Virus record (IMG/VR): IMGVR_UViG_3300026094_000662 | Location: 1 to 27,039 of that record | Reading direction: 5' to 3' (one strand) | Length of the DNA: 27,039 nucleotides | From: a virus | Shown: positions 1 to 7,210 of the stretch, piece after piece | How positions within the stretch are numbered: position 1 is the stretch's first letter | How the letters are laid out: every line of letters begins with the position of its first letter | The notes under the pieces: generated by a model | The model's database searches: none | The model's input: only the letters and a program-made list of their open reading frames with translations | What the model was told of the DNA's origin: nothing | Translations under genes and position numbers: made by a program

Positions 1-299
1 CCGCCTACAATAACATTATCCTCTGCACCGTCGCCTAAATTTATGTCGCCGGTTGCAGTTATAGTACCTGTAATATTAATATCACCAGTACCTACGATGT
101 TATTTCCATTTAGATCAAGGTTACCGCCTAATTGTGGTGATGTATCGTCTAGTACTTCCTTGGATAGTAATATTCCGCCCTCTGTGGTTCCATCACCTAT
201 ATAAACTTTTCCAGTGTCTGTAACATAGAGAGGTTCACCGGGTTTTGGTGTAATTTCAGTTCTTTCTACTTCGACACCACGTCTAAATTGAAACGCCAT
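1..299 (-). CDS. Tail-fibre-like structural protein, N-terminal part (cut by window edge)
   Basis: This frame opens at ATG 299 and runs off the window with no stop, so only about 99 N-terminal residues are visible. The product begins MAFQFRRGVEVERTEITPK, followed by a GEPLYVTDTGKVYIGDG stretch, then Gly/Asn/Asp-rich repeats of the N-ITGTI-TATGDI type. Such N-termini are typical of virion or tail-fibre-like proteins of marine T4-like phages, and the short repeats suggest a beta-structured fibre shaft. A clear ribosome site (AGGAG, 8 bases upstream) and a late promoter octamer at 330-337 fit late structural expression. The exact virion role (fibre, whisker or collar) cannot be told from the N-terminus. 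Confidence 0.75.
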   Translation of the reverse strand, partial: MAFQFRRGVEVERTEITPKPGEPLYVTDTGKVYIGDGTTEGGILLSKEVLDDTSPQLGGNLDLNGNNIVGTGDINITGTITATGDINLGDGAEDNVIVG

Positions 300-329
300 C
301 AATTTGCTCCTAGAATATTTTTACTAATA

Positions 330-337
330 TATTTATC
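330..337 (-). promoter_or_regulatory. T4-type late promoter octamer GATAAATA
   Basis: The minus strand reads GATAAATA, one base off the T4 late consensus TATAAATA. It lies about 30 bases upstream of ATG 299, leaving room for a leader with an AGGAG ribosome site. It sits in the 53-base gap after the gene at 353-655. T4 late promoters have no -35 element and use gp55 and gp33 with the sliding clamp; such use here is inferred. Confidence 0.7.
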
Positions 338-352
338 AATCTAGGATATATA

Positions 353-655
353 TTAACGGCGCTTTTTCATAAAGATTCGGGTGCGATTTGAAATATCTCG
401 TTTTACCTTTTCTGTATCAAGACGAAAATCTACGTGCGTAATATCTGCTTGATACTCTTCCATTACATCAGCAAGAGCATCTTCAACATTTACATCACTG
501 CTGTCCTTTTTTACATCAATGTCCCATGTAATGCCGTCGTCGAAAGTAATTCTAACAGAGTGAAGATACTCAATCGGAACCACGTCTACATCTACATCTT
601 CAAAAACCTCAGGCCAATGGTCAACTACTTCGGGAGGCAGTTTTTTATTAGCCAC
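353..655 (-). CDS. Conserved-type phage protein, 100 aa, GTG start
   Basis: The frame stays open far upstream, but the preceding gene ends at 648, so I choose GTG at 655, giving an 8-base overlap and a product beginning MANKKLPPEVV. The protein is acidic in the middle (a DVDVDVV stretch) and very basic at its C-terminus (ending FMKKRR). No enzyme motif is visible. It follows the genes at 1259-1498 and 648-1259 without a gap and precedes the structural gene, so it is probably late-expressed and virion-related. The start is inferred, because a longer ATG start at 763 would overlap the upstream gene by more than 100 bases. Confidence 0.6.
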   Translation of the reverse strand: MANKKLPPEVVDHWPEVFEDVDVDVVPIEYLHSVRITFDDGITWDIDVKKDSSDVNVEDALADVMEEYQADITHVDFRLDTEKVKRDISNRTRIFMKKRR

Positions 656-1259
656 TAGTGTCTTTTGTCTTCTTTTTTGTAGGAACAAGTGCTTCTGCTT
701 CTTCTCGCAGACGTTTTGCTTCTTTAAAAAGCCTGTTAGCATCACTGCGATACTTAGCTGCAATCTCCTCGTCTGTTAATGCGCCGTCTGTTGACGGTGG
801 TTGAACTTGTTCTTCAGGAGAGTTGTAATCTACAGTTTCTACAGTAGTCTGTCTTTCATTATCTGTAGTTGTACCGCCGCCGATTGCCAGATCTTCTACA
901 GACACGCCCTTTTGTTCGGCTATTTGTTTGTTAAGGTCGTCTAGCGAAATCGCAGTGTTACGATCTGGTACCATTTCTACTTCATTAGTAGCAACTTTCA
1001 TCATCCTACCAGTGGTATGGAATCCTGCTAGCATGTTTCTGCCATCAGGTAATTGTGTTCTAGACATTGCCTCAGCGAATTCGTTTGCAGTTTGCCCTGT
1101 ATTGCTTTCTACACATTTCATAAGAGCATCATGCTCGTCTGCCATAAGATTTTCTGTCGTAACTACTACACAGCTATCTGGATCTCCAGGAATTGTACGG
1201 TATGCAACTACAACTTTTTTTTGATTGTTTTTGATTCTTGCCACGTGCTTAAGAGCCAT
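648..1259 (-). CDS. Conserved-type phage protein, 203 aa, coiled-coil C-terminus
   Basis: Unrecognised function. The N-terminal half looks like a compact alpha/beta domain (MALKHVARIKNNQKK, then VVVAYRTIPGDPDSCVVV), with several Met residues around 100-110. A low-complexity linker rich in Thr, Pro and Gln follows at about 130-160. The C-terminus (about 165-203) is a Lys/Arg/Glu-rich heptad-like helix ending in basic residues. Its start overlaps the stop of the upstream gene as TAATG, which indicates translational coupling. It lies in the late-type cluster next to the structural gene, so a role in virion assembly is plausible but not shown. Confidence 0.65.
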   Translation of the reverse strand: MALKHVARIKNNQKKVVVAYRTIPGDPDSCVVVTTENLMADEHDALMKCVESNTGQTANEFAEAMSRTQLPDGRNMLAGFHTTGRMMKVATNEVEMVPDRNTAISLDDLNKQIAEQKGVSVEDLAIGGGTTTDNERQTTVETVDYNSPEEQVQPPSTDGALTDEEIAAKYRSDANRLFKEAKRLREEAEALVPTKKKTKDTSG

Positions 1260-1498
1260 TATGATTCTCCTTGTGCTCCTTGCTGCGCAGATACCGCAGA
1301 CAGGAATGTTTCTAATTTGCTATAGGTCTGACCAACAGTCATCATTTCGTTTGGTCTAAATGCACCTCTTTGACTAGCAACGTCGATAATCTGCTTGATT
1401 GCACTTAGATCTTGCACAGTAAGCTCTGCCCCAGACTCGCCAGCTGCTTCGGTGCCAGAAGTGTTTTCTACTTCTTGTGTGTCTTTTTCTTCCGCCAT
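1259..1498 (-). CDS. Small acidic phage protein, 79 aa
   Basis: Unrecognised by function. The first 25 residues are acidic and disordered-looking (MAEEKDTQEVENTSG). The rest is a helical region with a VQDLSAIKQIIDVASQRGAF stretch and a Gln/Gly-rich tail. The ATG is preceded by a strong ribosome site (AGGAGGATC) and, further up, a late-promoter-like octamer at 1525-1532. The stop overlaps the next ATG (TAATG). Its position as first gene of the last late cluster points to a virion or assembly role. Small acidic proteins of this style are common next to structural genes in marine T4-like phages. Confidence 0.65.
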   Translation of the reverse strand: MAEEKDTQEVENTSGTEAAGESGAELTVQDLSAIKQIIDVASQRGAFRPNEMMTVGQTYSKLETFLSAVSAQQGAQGES

Positions 1499-1524
1499 TT
1501 GATCCTCCTATAATGTGCGTGTTT

Positions 1525-1532
1525 TATTTACT
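1525..1532 (-). promoter_or_regulatory. Late-promoter-like octamer AGTAAATA
   Basis: The minus strand reads AGTAAATA, six of eight matches to TATAAATA. It is 26 bases upstream of ATG 1498 and overlaps the stop codon of the preceding gene (1531-1533). Placement matches the stronger octamers at 330 and 5026. The two mismatches make it the weakest of the well-placed late candidates. Confidence 0.45.
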
Positions 1533-1818
1533 AGTATTTAAGATAAGGACAACCTAAAGTGAATACAGATACCTCTTTTGCATCCTCAAATCCTATCTTG
1601 ATTACCCTGGCTTGTTTGTTGTTCTTATCTAATTCGTGGATTGAACCTACATAAAAACGGCCTTTCAAGTTCTTTTCAATCCACTTAACAATGGTCTGCT
1701 CAAGGTTATACCTCCGCATTTCGACGGTAACATATTCGAAATGCGGAGGCGGTACCTTTAGCTGTCTTATACCGTAGAAATTTAACGGATTTATCTTTGC
1801 AGGTCGATTTTTAAGCAT
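1531..1818 (-). CDS. Conserved-type phage protein, 95 aa
   Basis: The frame is open upstream, but the ATG at 1818 (product MLKNRPAKINPLNFYGI...) gives a short 8-base overlap with the stop of the VWA gene, so I prefer it. The product is a small basic alpha/beta protein: a helix around residues 30-45 (VEMRRYNLEQTIVKWIEKNL), then beta-type segments, ending CPYLKY. No catalytic motif is recognised. It is translationally linked to the VWA/metallopeptidase gene and probably shares its sigma70 promoter, so a partnership is possible. Nothing in the sequence proves it. Confidence 0.6.
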   Translation of the reverse strand: MLKNRPAKINPLNFYGIRQLKVPPPHFEYVTVEMRRYNLEQTIVKWIEKNLKGRFYVGSIHELDKNNKQARVIKIGFEDAKEVSVFTLGCPYLKY

Positions 1819-3076
1819 CTTCGTAGTATGTAGTAACTCCGAACGGTGCTTCTGGTGCTCGACCGTACACTGAATGAATGAGGAATACAGTGTCACAGTA
1901 GTCGGGATCACCCCAGCTGTTCCACGGCATACCATCCGTAAACATGATGAACTTCTTGGGCTGGATATCATGCTCCTTCATGTAGTTCCAGTTGCAGTCA
2001 AAGTCGGTTCCTCCGCCGCCTTTGATATCATATTCTGTAATATCGCGACCGTCGTCTGCTGAAAACTCGTCTTCGTTGTAGACTTCAGTGTCAAAACACC
2101 ACAGTTTAATGCGATAGTCTTCGTACTGATCCATGATGCCTTTGATTTCTGAAAGAAACACACGAGCCTGTTCGTCACTAATCGAACCCGACATGTCAAG
2201 CGCAATGCAGATATCAATTGTCTCGTCAAAGTTCTGACCAGGTAGTACAGCTCCCATGTGCCAGCCCTTGCGTGACGGACGAGCAAAAGTAAAATCGTTC
2301 TTGATAGTGCTCTGAATCTGCTGCTGAAGAATCTCACGCCAGTTCATCTTAGGCTCAGTAAGATCCTTGATCATACGTTCAATTTCGCCAGGTACGTTGC
2401 CGGCGCCTGCACCTTGTGCAGCAGAAATCATGTTTTCTTTAATCTCGTCTCTAATCTTTTCTAGTTCTTCACGGGTATACTGGGGACGCCCGCCTTTGCC
2501 TTCGCCGTCCTTTTGTTTGTTTCCGGAACTGTTGCCTTCTTGTTCTTTTTCCCAGTCAACATGCTCGTCAAGCATCTTGCCTAATTCATCAAGGTCGATC
2601 TTATCAGCCTGTTCATACAGTTCGTCGTAGATTTCTTCTGATGTCCAGCCGTCATATTTGAAATCCTGATAGATTTGAATCTCAGGAACATCACCGATTT
2701 TGTCACGTACTAGAGTGTTGTTTACTTTGTAGTCACAGGCAACGTTATACAACTGTGGGTTGCGTTCTTCACGCCGAATAATATGATCAAACACACAGTG
2801 AAGGATCTCATGTGCAATTACAAATTCAATTTGTTTGGTAGTGAGTTTGTTAAAAAACTGGGAGTTATAAAACAGATTGCGACCATCTGTAGCAGCAGTG
2901 GGACACCAGCCATCACATGGCTGAACTCGCAGGCGAGTCGCCATATTGCCAAACCACGGATGACGAAGAAGCAGTCCTACACGAGCAGTAATTACTTTTT
3001 CTTTTACGTCGTTTTGCAAAGCAGCAAGTGCTTCTTCAGAAAGTTCTTCGTGTTCGAGTAGAGTTTCGTCTGCCAC
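1811..3076 (-). CDS. VWA-domain protein with HExxH metallopeptidase-like domain (DUF2201-like)
   Basis: A 421-residue protein starting at GTG 3076 behind an AGGAG ribosome site. Residues 86-98 contain HEILH (His89, Glu90, His93), followed by an N-A-C-D-Y-K-V-N-N segment near 111-120, the pattern of the putative metallopeptidase domain joined to VWA domains (DUF2201 type). A charged linker (about 160-215) follows. The C-terminal VWA domain shows a MIDAS: D294-M-S-G-S298, a GGGGTD loop at about 353-358 and FTDG at about 379-382. Such proteins pair with MoxR-type AAA+ ATPases, and one is encoded directly upstream at 3164-4246. The partners act as chaperone or metal-insertion machines in bacteria; the phage role is unknown. 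It has its own sigma70 promoter. Confidence 0.85.
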   Translation of the reverse strand: MADETLLEHEELSEEALAALQNDVKEKVITARVGLLLRHPWFGNMATRLRVQPCDGWCPTAATDGRNLFYNSQFFNKLTTKQIEFVIAHEILHCVFDHIIRREERNPQLYNVACDYKVNNTLVRDKIGDVPEIQIYQDFKYDGWTSEEIYDELYEQADKIDLDELGKMLDEHVDWEKEQEGNSSGNKQKDGEGKGGRPQYTREELEKIRDEIKENMISAAQGAGAGNVPGEIERMIKDLTEPKMNWREILQQQIQSTIKNDFTFARPSRKGWHMGAVLPGQNFDETIDICIALDMSGSISDEQARVFLSEIKGIMDQYEDYRIKLWCFDTEVYNEDEFSADDGRDITEYDIKGGGGTDFDCNWNYMKEHDIQPKKFIMFTDGMPWNSWGDPDYCDTVFLIHSVYGRAPEAPFGVTTYYEDA

Positions 3077-3105
3077 AGTGTTCTCCTAATTACCAGTGTA
3101 TGTAT

Positions 3106-3134
3106 ATAATACACAATTTTGAGGGATTAGTCAA
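3106..3134 (-). promoter_or_regulatory. Sigma70-type promoter of the VWA gene
   Basis: Minus strand: TTGACT (3134-3129), 17-base spacer, TATTAT (3111-3106). It lies in the 87-base gap between the terminator of moxR and GTG 3076. The -35 begins at the end of the terminator U-run, so termination and re-initiation are directly adjacent. Confidence 0.8.
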
Positions 3135-3158
3135 GAAAAGGGGCGAACAAATCGCCCC
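3133..3158 (-). terminator. Rho-independent terminator after the MoxR-type gene
   Basis: Minus strand: stem GGGGCGA, loop TTTGT, stem TCGCCCC (3158-3140), a perfect 7-bp GC-rich hairpin followed by TTTTCTT (3139-3133). It starts 5 bases after the TAA of the 3164-4246 gene. It is the only strong intrinsic terminator I see in the window. Confidence 0.9.
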
Positions 3159-3163
3159 AATAG

Positions 3164-4246
3164 TTATGCCTTCTGAGCAGCAGTAATGTACTTGCCATAG
3201 CGCTCGTGGAACTCGTCGAAACACTCAATTGCGTCCGGATCAATTGGCAGACTGTACTGCGTCAGTGCCAGCTTGATACCCATGACAACTAACTCTGTCT
3301 CGAAATTATCCATTGAAAAGCGCAGAAAGTTGTTAACCTTGTCGTCAAACTTCTTGTCGCCTGCATCGCTGGCCTCTTTAAGCTCATAGCAAAGAGAAAC
3401 TGTGAGAGAATACATTGCGGAAATTTCTTTTGTGTTGAGCTCAGTTACCTTGCCTTCAAGAATATCGCCGGGATTAGGCATCTGCGATGCAACCTTGCGA
3501 TGTGCCATAAACTTCACAGCAAGGCCTTCGCCTACAGCACCTGACACAAGATCAGTAGTAGTGCTTTCGTCTAGTGAGTCCTCAAGCAGTTCGCTTACAA
3601 ACGACCACGAACGAGGCGTTGCAAACGAACGACTAGGCGACTTAGGATCAAAGTCGTAGAGGTCCTTCTTAGAAAAAGTAAGATAGCCTACAACGTCTTT
3701 GTGAATGTTATTGTCAACAGCCCACTGAAACCAGTCGTCAAAGTTAACAGCCATCTCAAGGTGAACAAAGCGATTAGCCAATGGTGCCGGCATGCGATAG
3801 GTTACACCCTTGTCCGCCTCACGGTTGCCTGCTGCTACAATGAATACATTGTCAGGCAGCGTATAAGTACCAACCTTGCGATTGAGAATCAGCTGATAAG
3901 CAGCAGCCTGTACAGCCGGAGCAGCAGAGTTCATTTCGTCTAGAAACAGAACAATATTGTCATGCTGTGCAGCCAATTCTTCGTCTGGCAGCTCAAGCGG
4001 CGGAGCCCAAACCATCTTGCCAATATTAGAATCAAAATAGGGAATACCCTTGATGTCAGTTGGCTCCCAAAGCGAAAGACGAACGTCAATAACCTTGGCA
4101 TTCATCTGCTCACCGATCTGATGAACAATATCACTCTTGCCAATGCCGGGAGGACCCCAAAGAAAGATTGGACGCTTCTTGCGAATAGCGTGATTAATAG
4201 ATGCCTTTGCAGAGTTAGGCGTAAGTTGACGAGTTGCAGTATCCAT
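3164..4246 (-). CDS. MoxR-type AAA+ ATPase
   Basis: A 360-residue AAA+ ATPase. Walker A is GPPGIGKS at residues 31-38. Walker B is IVLFLDEM at about 98-105, with the extended E-M-N-S-A form of MoxR-type proteins. A sensor-1-like AAGNRE segment sits near 155, followed by RMPAPLANRF, the usual MoxR arginine/lid region. The C-terminal third is a helical lid domain. MoxR ATPases remodel or activate partner complexes, usually through a VWA protein, and here that partner is the next gene (1811-3076). The gene has a consensus sigma70 promoter (4286-4313) and a strong terminator, so it forms its own unit, with the VWA gene re-initiated separately. The phage function is not known to me. Confidence 0.88.
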   Translation of the reverse strand: MDTATRQLTPNSAKASINHAIRKKRPIFLWGPPGIGKSDIVHQIGEQMNAKVIDVRLSLWEPTDIKGIPYFDSNIGKMVWAPPLELPDEELAAQHDNIVLFLDEMNSAAPAVQAAAYQLILNRKVGTYTLPDNVFIVAAGNREADKGVTYRMPAPLANRFVHLEMAVNFDDWFQWAVDNNIHKDVVGYLTFSKKDLYDFDPKSPSRSFATPRSWSFVSELLEDSLDESTTTDLVSGAVGEGLAVKFMAHRKVASQMPNPGDILEGKVTELNTKEISAMYSLTVSLCYELKEASDAGDKKFDDKVNNFLRFSMDNFETELVVMGIKLALTQYSLPIDPDAIECFDEFHERYGKYITAAQKA

Positions 4247-4285
4247 AAGTACCTCTAGTAGCAGTTGTGTTTAAGTACAAGTGTT

Positions 4286-4313
4286 ATTATACAGGAATGC
4301 AGGCGAGTGTCAA
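4286..4313 (-). promoter_or_regulatory. Consensus sigma70 promoter of the MoxR-type gene
   Basis: Minus strand: TTGACA (4313-4308), 16-base spacer, TATAAT (4291-4286), a perfect match at both boxes. The TGA stop of the preceding gene (4310-4312) lies inside the TTGACA box. The start ATG is at 4246, giving a leader of roughly 35 bases. Confidence 0.88.
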
Positions 4314-4702
4314 TCGTTTTTGGCTTCTTGTCTTGCCAAAGCTTTAGAAATACCATATTTTTTGATATCTCCAGAGAATAGATGAAGTTCCAGAGACTTC
4401 TTGTCGTCTGTCACAAAAATACTCCTCTTTCCAAGATAATAAGGACAATCTATGAAGTTGTCAAGCCAAATTATAATTTGTGTAGTAAAATGCATGTCGG
4501 GTGCGTAAGGCACTTCGTAGAAGGTTATGTCTAGGTCTTCTGTCATCATTCGGTATCCTTCTTCTGTGAGACGCATGCCACCTGTCTCTTTTGTTCGAGG
4601 GTTGCGCCACCATTCCGCGAGAGAAGAACGAATCGACAGATCGTTTACAGACTGGTCTAGCTGTTTGAGAAATACCTTTGTATAGCTTTCTTTCCAGTTC
4701 AT
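4310..4702 (-). CDS. Conserved-type phage protein, 130 aa
   Basis: Unrecognised function. The protein starts MNWKESYTKVFLKQLDQ, has an Arg/Trp-rich segment (LAEWWRNPRTKETGGMRL, about 29-46) and an aromatic-rich central part (ITFYEVPYAPDMHFTTQIII), ending in a charged helix. No catalytic motif is evident. The GGMRLTEEGY segment resembles a winged-helix-like turn seen in small phage regulatory proteins, but this is a weak impression. Start and upstream stop overlap as TAATG, coupling it to the 96-aa gene before it. Its TGA is part of the -35 box of the moxR promoter. Confidence 0.62.
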   Translation of the reverse strand: MNWKESYTKVFLKQLDQSVNDLSIRSSLAEWWRNPRTKETGGMRLTEEGYRMMTEDLDITFYEVPYAPDMHFTTQIIIWLDNFIDCPYYLGKRSIFVTDDKKSLELHLFSGDIKKYGISKALARQEAKND

Positions 4703-4992
4703 TAGTATAGAGGAATTTCTTCGCCCTGAGTCAACTTGACTACACTAAAGTCGTTACAACTATATAGAGAGTTTAGTTTTTTTGCAAGGTTGATAGCATG
4801 GCCCGGGTTCGAGAAGGAAGTTTTAGGATACTTAGGACCAGGATAGTTAGTCAGCATATTTGCCGATTTAAGATTGAATGCTTCGCCTTTATAGAACACT
4901 GCCCAAATGCCTTCACTTCGAAGTACCTGAGTATTTTTATAGCTTTTTTTATCTACATATTCTATTAATACTGTGGGCTTTGGACGACTCAT
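4702..4992 (-). CDS. Conserved-type phage protein, 96 aa
   Basis: Unrecognised function. The sequence looks like a small alpha/beta protein: VLIEYVDKKSY, then a WAVFYKGEAFNLK strand pair, a Pro/Tyr-rich turn (NYPGPKYPKTSF), an Ala/Leu helix (HAINLAKKLNSLY), and a C-terminal strand (DFSVVKL). The fold hint is a one-domain substrate- or nucleic-acid-binding protein with no visible catalytic residues. A late promoter octamer lies 34 bases upstream (5026-5033) and an AAGGA ribosome site precedes ATG 4992, so it can start a late transcript with the 4310-4702 gene. Confidence 0.62.
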   Translation of the reverse strand: MSRPKPTVLIEYVDKKSYKNTQVLRSEGIWAVFYKGEAFNLKSANMLTNYPGPKYPKTSFSNPGHAINLAKKLNSLYSCNDFSVVKLTQGEEIPLY

Positions 4993-5025
4993 ATGCGTAT
5001 TCCTTAAAAAAATTAACTACGCATA

Positions 5026-5033
5026 TATTTATC
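5026..5033 (-). promoter_or_regulatory. T4-type late promoter octamer GATAAATA
   Basis: The minus strand reads GATAAATA followed by TATGCG, in the 43-base gap between the genes at 5036-5284 and 4702-4992. It is identical to the octamer at 330-337 and has a similar distance to the downstream ATG (4992). Confidence 0.7.
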
Positions 5034-5035
5034 AA

Positions 5036-5284
5036 TTACCAGTCAGAACCTCCGTCCATCCTAATCTCAATAGTATCGTCTCCTGAGTTTTTTGCCTGTG
5101 ATATTAGCAATTCTTCAAGGTCACCGTTTAACCTTGTCATTACTTCTCCTAGACAGAATGCAAGTCTTTTTGCATTCTGTAGGTCAAGTTTTACTTCTTT
5201 GGCTTTGCCTGCATCAGCAGATTTTACCTGCTGAATAAAACTTTGAATTGGGGCTGTGTTAAGTGGTTCTGAATTATTTGACAC
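5036..5284 (-). CDS. Small phage protein, 82 aa
   Basis: Unrecognised function. It is mostly helical: a short N-terminal tail, then a Lys/Ala-rich helix (IQQVKSADAGKAKEVKLDLQ begins at about residue 16) and a second helix (LAFCLGEVMTRLNGDLEELL, about 41-60), ending in an acidic DDTIEIRMDGGSDW tail. It overlaps the upstream gene by 11 bases. The two-helix architecture suggests an oligomerising or accessory protein. It follows the RNase H gene by one gene, so a replication-associated role is possible. Confidence 0.6.
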   Translation of the reverse strand: MSNNSEPLNTAPIQSFIQQVKSADAGKAKEVKLDLQNAKRLAFCLGEVMTRLNGDLEELLISQAKNSGDDTIEIRMDGGSDW

Positions 5285-5729
5285 GACTCAGTTCCTCTCT
5301 TGCCTCTAGTTCTGTCTTTAAAGGCCCTTTGAAATTGTTCCGTTCAATCGTAATTAGCTTAGGACAAAAGCTTTTTACCCAGCCCTTGTCAAATTTCACG
5401 ACATAGTACCCAGCACAGTAAAGACTTTTAGATTTTGCAGATTTAGAAAAAAGGGGTAGTTTTCTCTTTACATCGTACATAGGATTGAAAGGTTTATAAG
5501 AAGTAGGAAATCCATGAACCTCATAGGAAATAGAATTTTCTAGCTGCTTATGCCCCCACTTGATACTGCCTAAAGATTTTTTCAATTGATTTTCAGAATT
5601 GAAAACGGTTGTGCCGTTTTTGTCACTGAGTATATATTTGTCTTCGTCGAGTGTGAGTGTTCCTACTTTTACGCCCTCGTTCTCGACGATCCAAAATTTT
5701 CCTTCTAGAATTGGTTTAGCTTTTGCCAT
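5274..5729 (-). CDS. Conserved-type phage protein, 151 aa
   Basis: The frame is open to 5780, but I choose ATG 5729 (product MAKAKPILEGKFWIVENEG), which overlaps the end of the RNase H gene by only 14 bases. The protein is basic and rich in aromatics: an N-terminal beta unit (FWIVENEGVKVGTLTLDEDK), a GFPTSYKPFNPMYD segment near residue 73, and a C-terminal helix. It contains no catalytic motif I recognise. Proteins of this kind are found next to the T4-like RNase H in marine phages, but I have no function for it. It is translationally linked to both neighbours. Confidence 0.65.
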   Translation of the reverse strand: MAKAKPILEGKFWIVENEGVKVGTLTLDEDKYILSDKNGTTVFNSENQLKKSLGSIKWGHKQLENSISYEVHGFPTSYKPFNPMYDVKRKLPLFSKSAKSKSLYCAGYYVVKFDKGWVKSFCPKLITIERNNFKGPLKTELEAREELSRVK

Positions 5730-6708
5730 TCGGATACCTCGCTGATAATGGTTTTGCAAAGGTAGCTGCTTGATCCGCAATCTTCTGCATATCCCACTTT
5801 GCGCAGAATTTCATAAGTCGCAGTCCTACCTGTGTTATGTCTTTGGGTTCTACATGAGTAGTTTCATGATCGATAATCTGTCTAATCTCTTCTGGTTGTG
5901 CAGTTAAATCACACAGCACCACATTTCTGTTATAGTCATCGATTACACGATGCTCCTCACCTTTATGGTCTACCCAGCGTTGCAGCATGAGGTTGTTCCA
6001 ATTGAATCCTTTTGTGTTCTTGTCGTCGAATGCTTCGAACAAACCCACCTTGCTTTTGGTACCTTTTTTTCTAACACCCGGGTAAGCGGAAAACACATTG
6101 TCTGAAGTATCGCCGCGCATACACTTCTCAAACAGCATCCACTCAGGGTTAGGAGCAGGCTTTTCTGCCTGCGTCTTTTTGTCTATCACTCGTTCGCCTT
6201 TGTCATCAAAGTAGCCTTCGTGTGTAATTGTAGTAGAAGTTACACCATTATACTGACGCACATTAGGCGCAATCAACTGCGCAAAGTCTCCGTCTGTGGA
6301 AATAATAACATGATTGTCATTGGGGTGATTCTGACACCAACCTGCTATAAGATCATCTGCTTCTAGTCTCTCGTGACGCAGTACAGTGACATTCGTCTTC
6401 TCAATAAGAAATGTCTTCAACTCGTCAAAGATTTCCCAAAATACTCGATCCTCTTCTTCCTCTTTAGCAGTCATAGCAGCGCGAGCGTCTTTTCTATTGC
6501 GCTTGTAAGGCTCGTAGAAATCCTTCCGCCAAGATCTACCTTCAAGACAGACTACAACATGATCACCGTCAAAGTCTTCCCATGCTTTCTTGAGAGACGA
6601 TAGCGTGATATGGATAGCCATGCCAACTTTAGTGTCAATGTCGCCGCGTACAACATGTCGAGCGCGGAAAAAAACATTCGCAGTGTCTAGCAAAATATAT
6701 GTGCTCAT
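5716..6708 (-). CDS. rnh: T4-type RNase H / 5'-3' flap exonuclease (FEN family)
   Basis: A 330-residue FEN/PIN-fold nuclease that would remove RNA primers and flaps from lagging-strand fragments. Visible metal-binding acidic motifs are LLDTAN (Asp8), an E-G-R-S-W-R-K-D segment at 56-63 with the basic YKRNRKD stretch, LEADDLIAG at 115-123, STDGDFAQL at 137-145 and GDTSDNV at 199-205, where FEN enzymes carry the second metal site. Length is close to T4 RNase H (about 305 residues). Its ATG overlaps the TGA of a 40-codon gene (ATGA). It works with the polymerase (16111-18783) and clamp (15229-15960) of this window. T4 RNase H is not essential but speeds replication; here the context agrees. Confidence 0.92.
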   Translation of the reverse strand: MSTYILLDTANVFFRARHVVRGDIDTKVGMAIHITLSSLKKAWEDFDGDHVVVCLEGRSWRKDFYEPYKRNRKDARAAMTAKEEEEDRVFWEIFDELKTFLIEKTNVTVLRHERLEADDLIAGWCQNHPNDNHVIISTDGDFAQLIAPNVRQYNGVTSTTITHEGYFDDKGERVIDKKTQAEKPAPNPEWMLFEKCMRGDTSDNVFSAYPGVRKKGTKSKVGLFEAFDDKNTKGFNWNNLMLQRWVDHKGEEHRVIDDYNRNVVLCDLTAQPEEIRQIIDHETTHVEPKDITQVGLRLMKFCAKWDMQKIADQAATFAKPLSARYPNGKS

Positions 6709-6827
6709 ACAGGATCCATTCCTAAGCTTTCAGTAACATCAAAGATGTCTCTACCTTCAATATAATACACAATAGCATCTCTCGGCTTAAGAAGCAAGAT
6801 CTCATTGTCTAAGAGATACAAATGCAT
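6705..6827 (-). CDS. Small phage protein, 40 aa
   Basis: A 40-codon frame found by reading the apparent gap between the genes at 6827-7210 and 5716-6708. Its ATG overlaps the upstream TAA (TAATG) and its TGA overlaps the RNase H ATG (ATGA), the same couplings used by neighbouring genes. The product begins MHLYLLDNEILLLKPRDAIV and ends ESLGMDPV: a hydrophobic first half, then an acidic helix. Unknown function. The double overlap and the absence of any other content in this stretch are strong signs that it is translated. Confidence 0.75.
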   Translation of the reverse strand: MHLYLLDNEILLLKPRDAIVYYIEGRDIFDVTESLGMDPV

Positions 6828-7210
6828 TAGGAAACTTCCGATCGTCCTTCGTCAAGTGGATTAACGTTTATATATCCCATGCCTCTTTCTGTGTCAACAC
6901 CTTCTTCTGCCAGCATTTGAGTTACTATGGTTCGAAACCAAGCGTCTACAATTTCTTCGTTTGTTTCACCTTTGTAACCAGCATCTAGCAGTCTTTCAAT
7001 AAACTCGTTATTCCAATCAAGTTCAAAGAAACCATTCCGAATGTTTTCAGGATTAACCTGCGTGTCGAGAACAGCAACCCAGGGTTCTCCTTTGCGGGTT
7101 GCTTCTGCCTTTTCCTGCTCTAGAGTTTCTCTGCGAACATCTTCTGAAGTTTTTTCTTCCGCAGGAACTTCTTCTTGGTTTGGTTTCAGTTTCTTCCAAA
7201 AGTTAAACAT
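6827..7210 (-). CDS. Conserved-type marine T4-like phage protein, 127 aa
   Basis: Unknown function. The first 45 residues are highly charged and disordered-looking (Glu/Lys/Arg-rich). The rest is a folded domain beginning WVAVLDTQVNPENIRNGFFE, followed by LDWNNEFIERLLDAGYKG and an acidic AWFRTIVTQMLAEEGVD helix. The pattern N-x-R-N-G-F-F-E-L-D-W-N matches a protein I associate with many marine T4-like phages, always annotated as hypothetical. It overlaps the DUF805 gene by 8 bases and the 40-codon gene by one. Confidence 0.7.
   Translation of the reverse strand: MFNFWKKLKPNQEEVPAEEKTSEDVRRETLEQEKAEATRKGEPWVAVLDTQVNPENIRNGFFELDWNNEFIERLLDAGYKGETNEEIVDAWFRTIVTQMLAEEGVDTERGMGYINVNPLDEGRSEVS

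Noticed and set aside
1531-1971. Longer start for the 95-aa gene (frame open to 1971)
   Set aside because: The extra 51 residues overlap the VWA gene C-terminus by more than 150 bases and look like out-of-frame reading; ATG 1818 gives an 8-base overlap.
1978-2337. Minus-strand open frame inside the VWA gene in another frame
   Set aside because: It overlaps the VWA domain coding in full, has no ribosome site and shows no family pattern.
4703-4733. TTGACT and TATACT before the gene at 4310-4702
   Set aside because: Spacing is 19 bases and the -10 would touch ATG 4702. It lies in coding sequence and gives no leader; the gene is coupled by TAATG instead.
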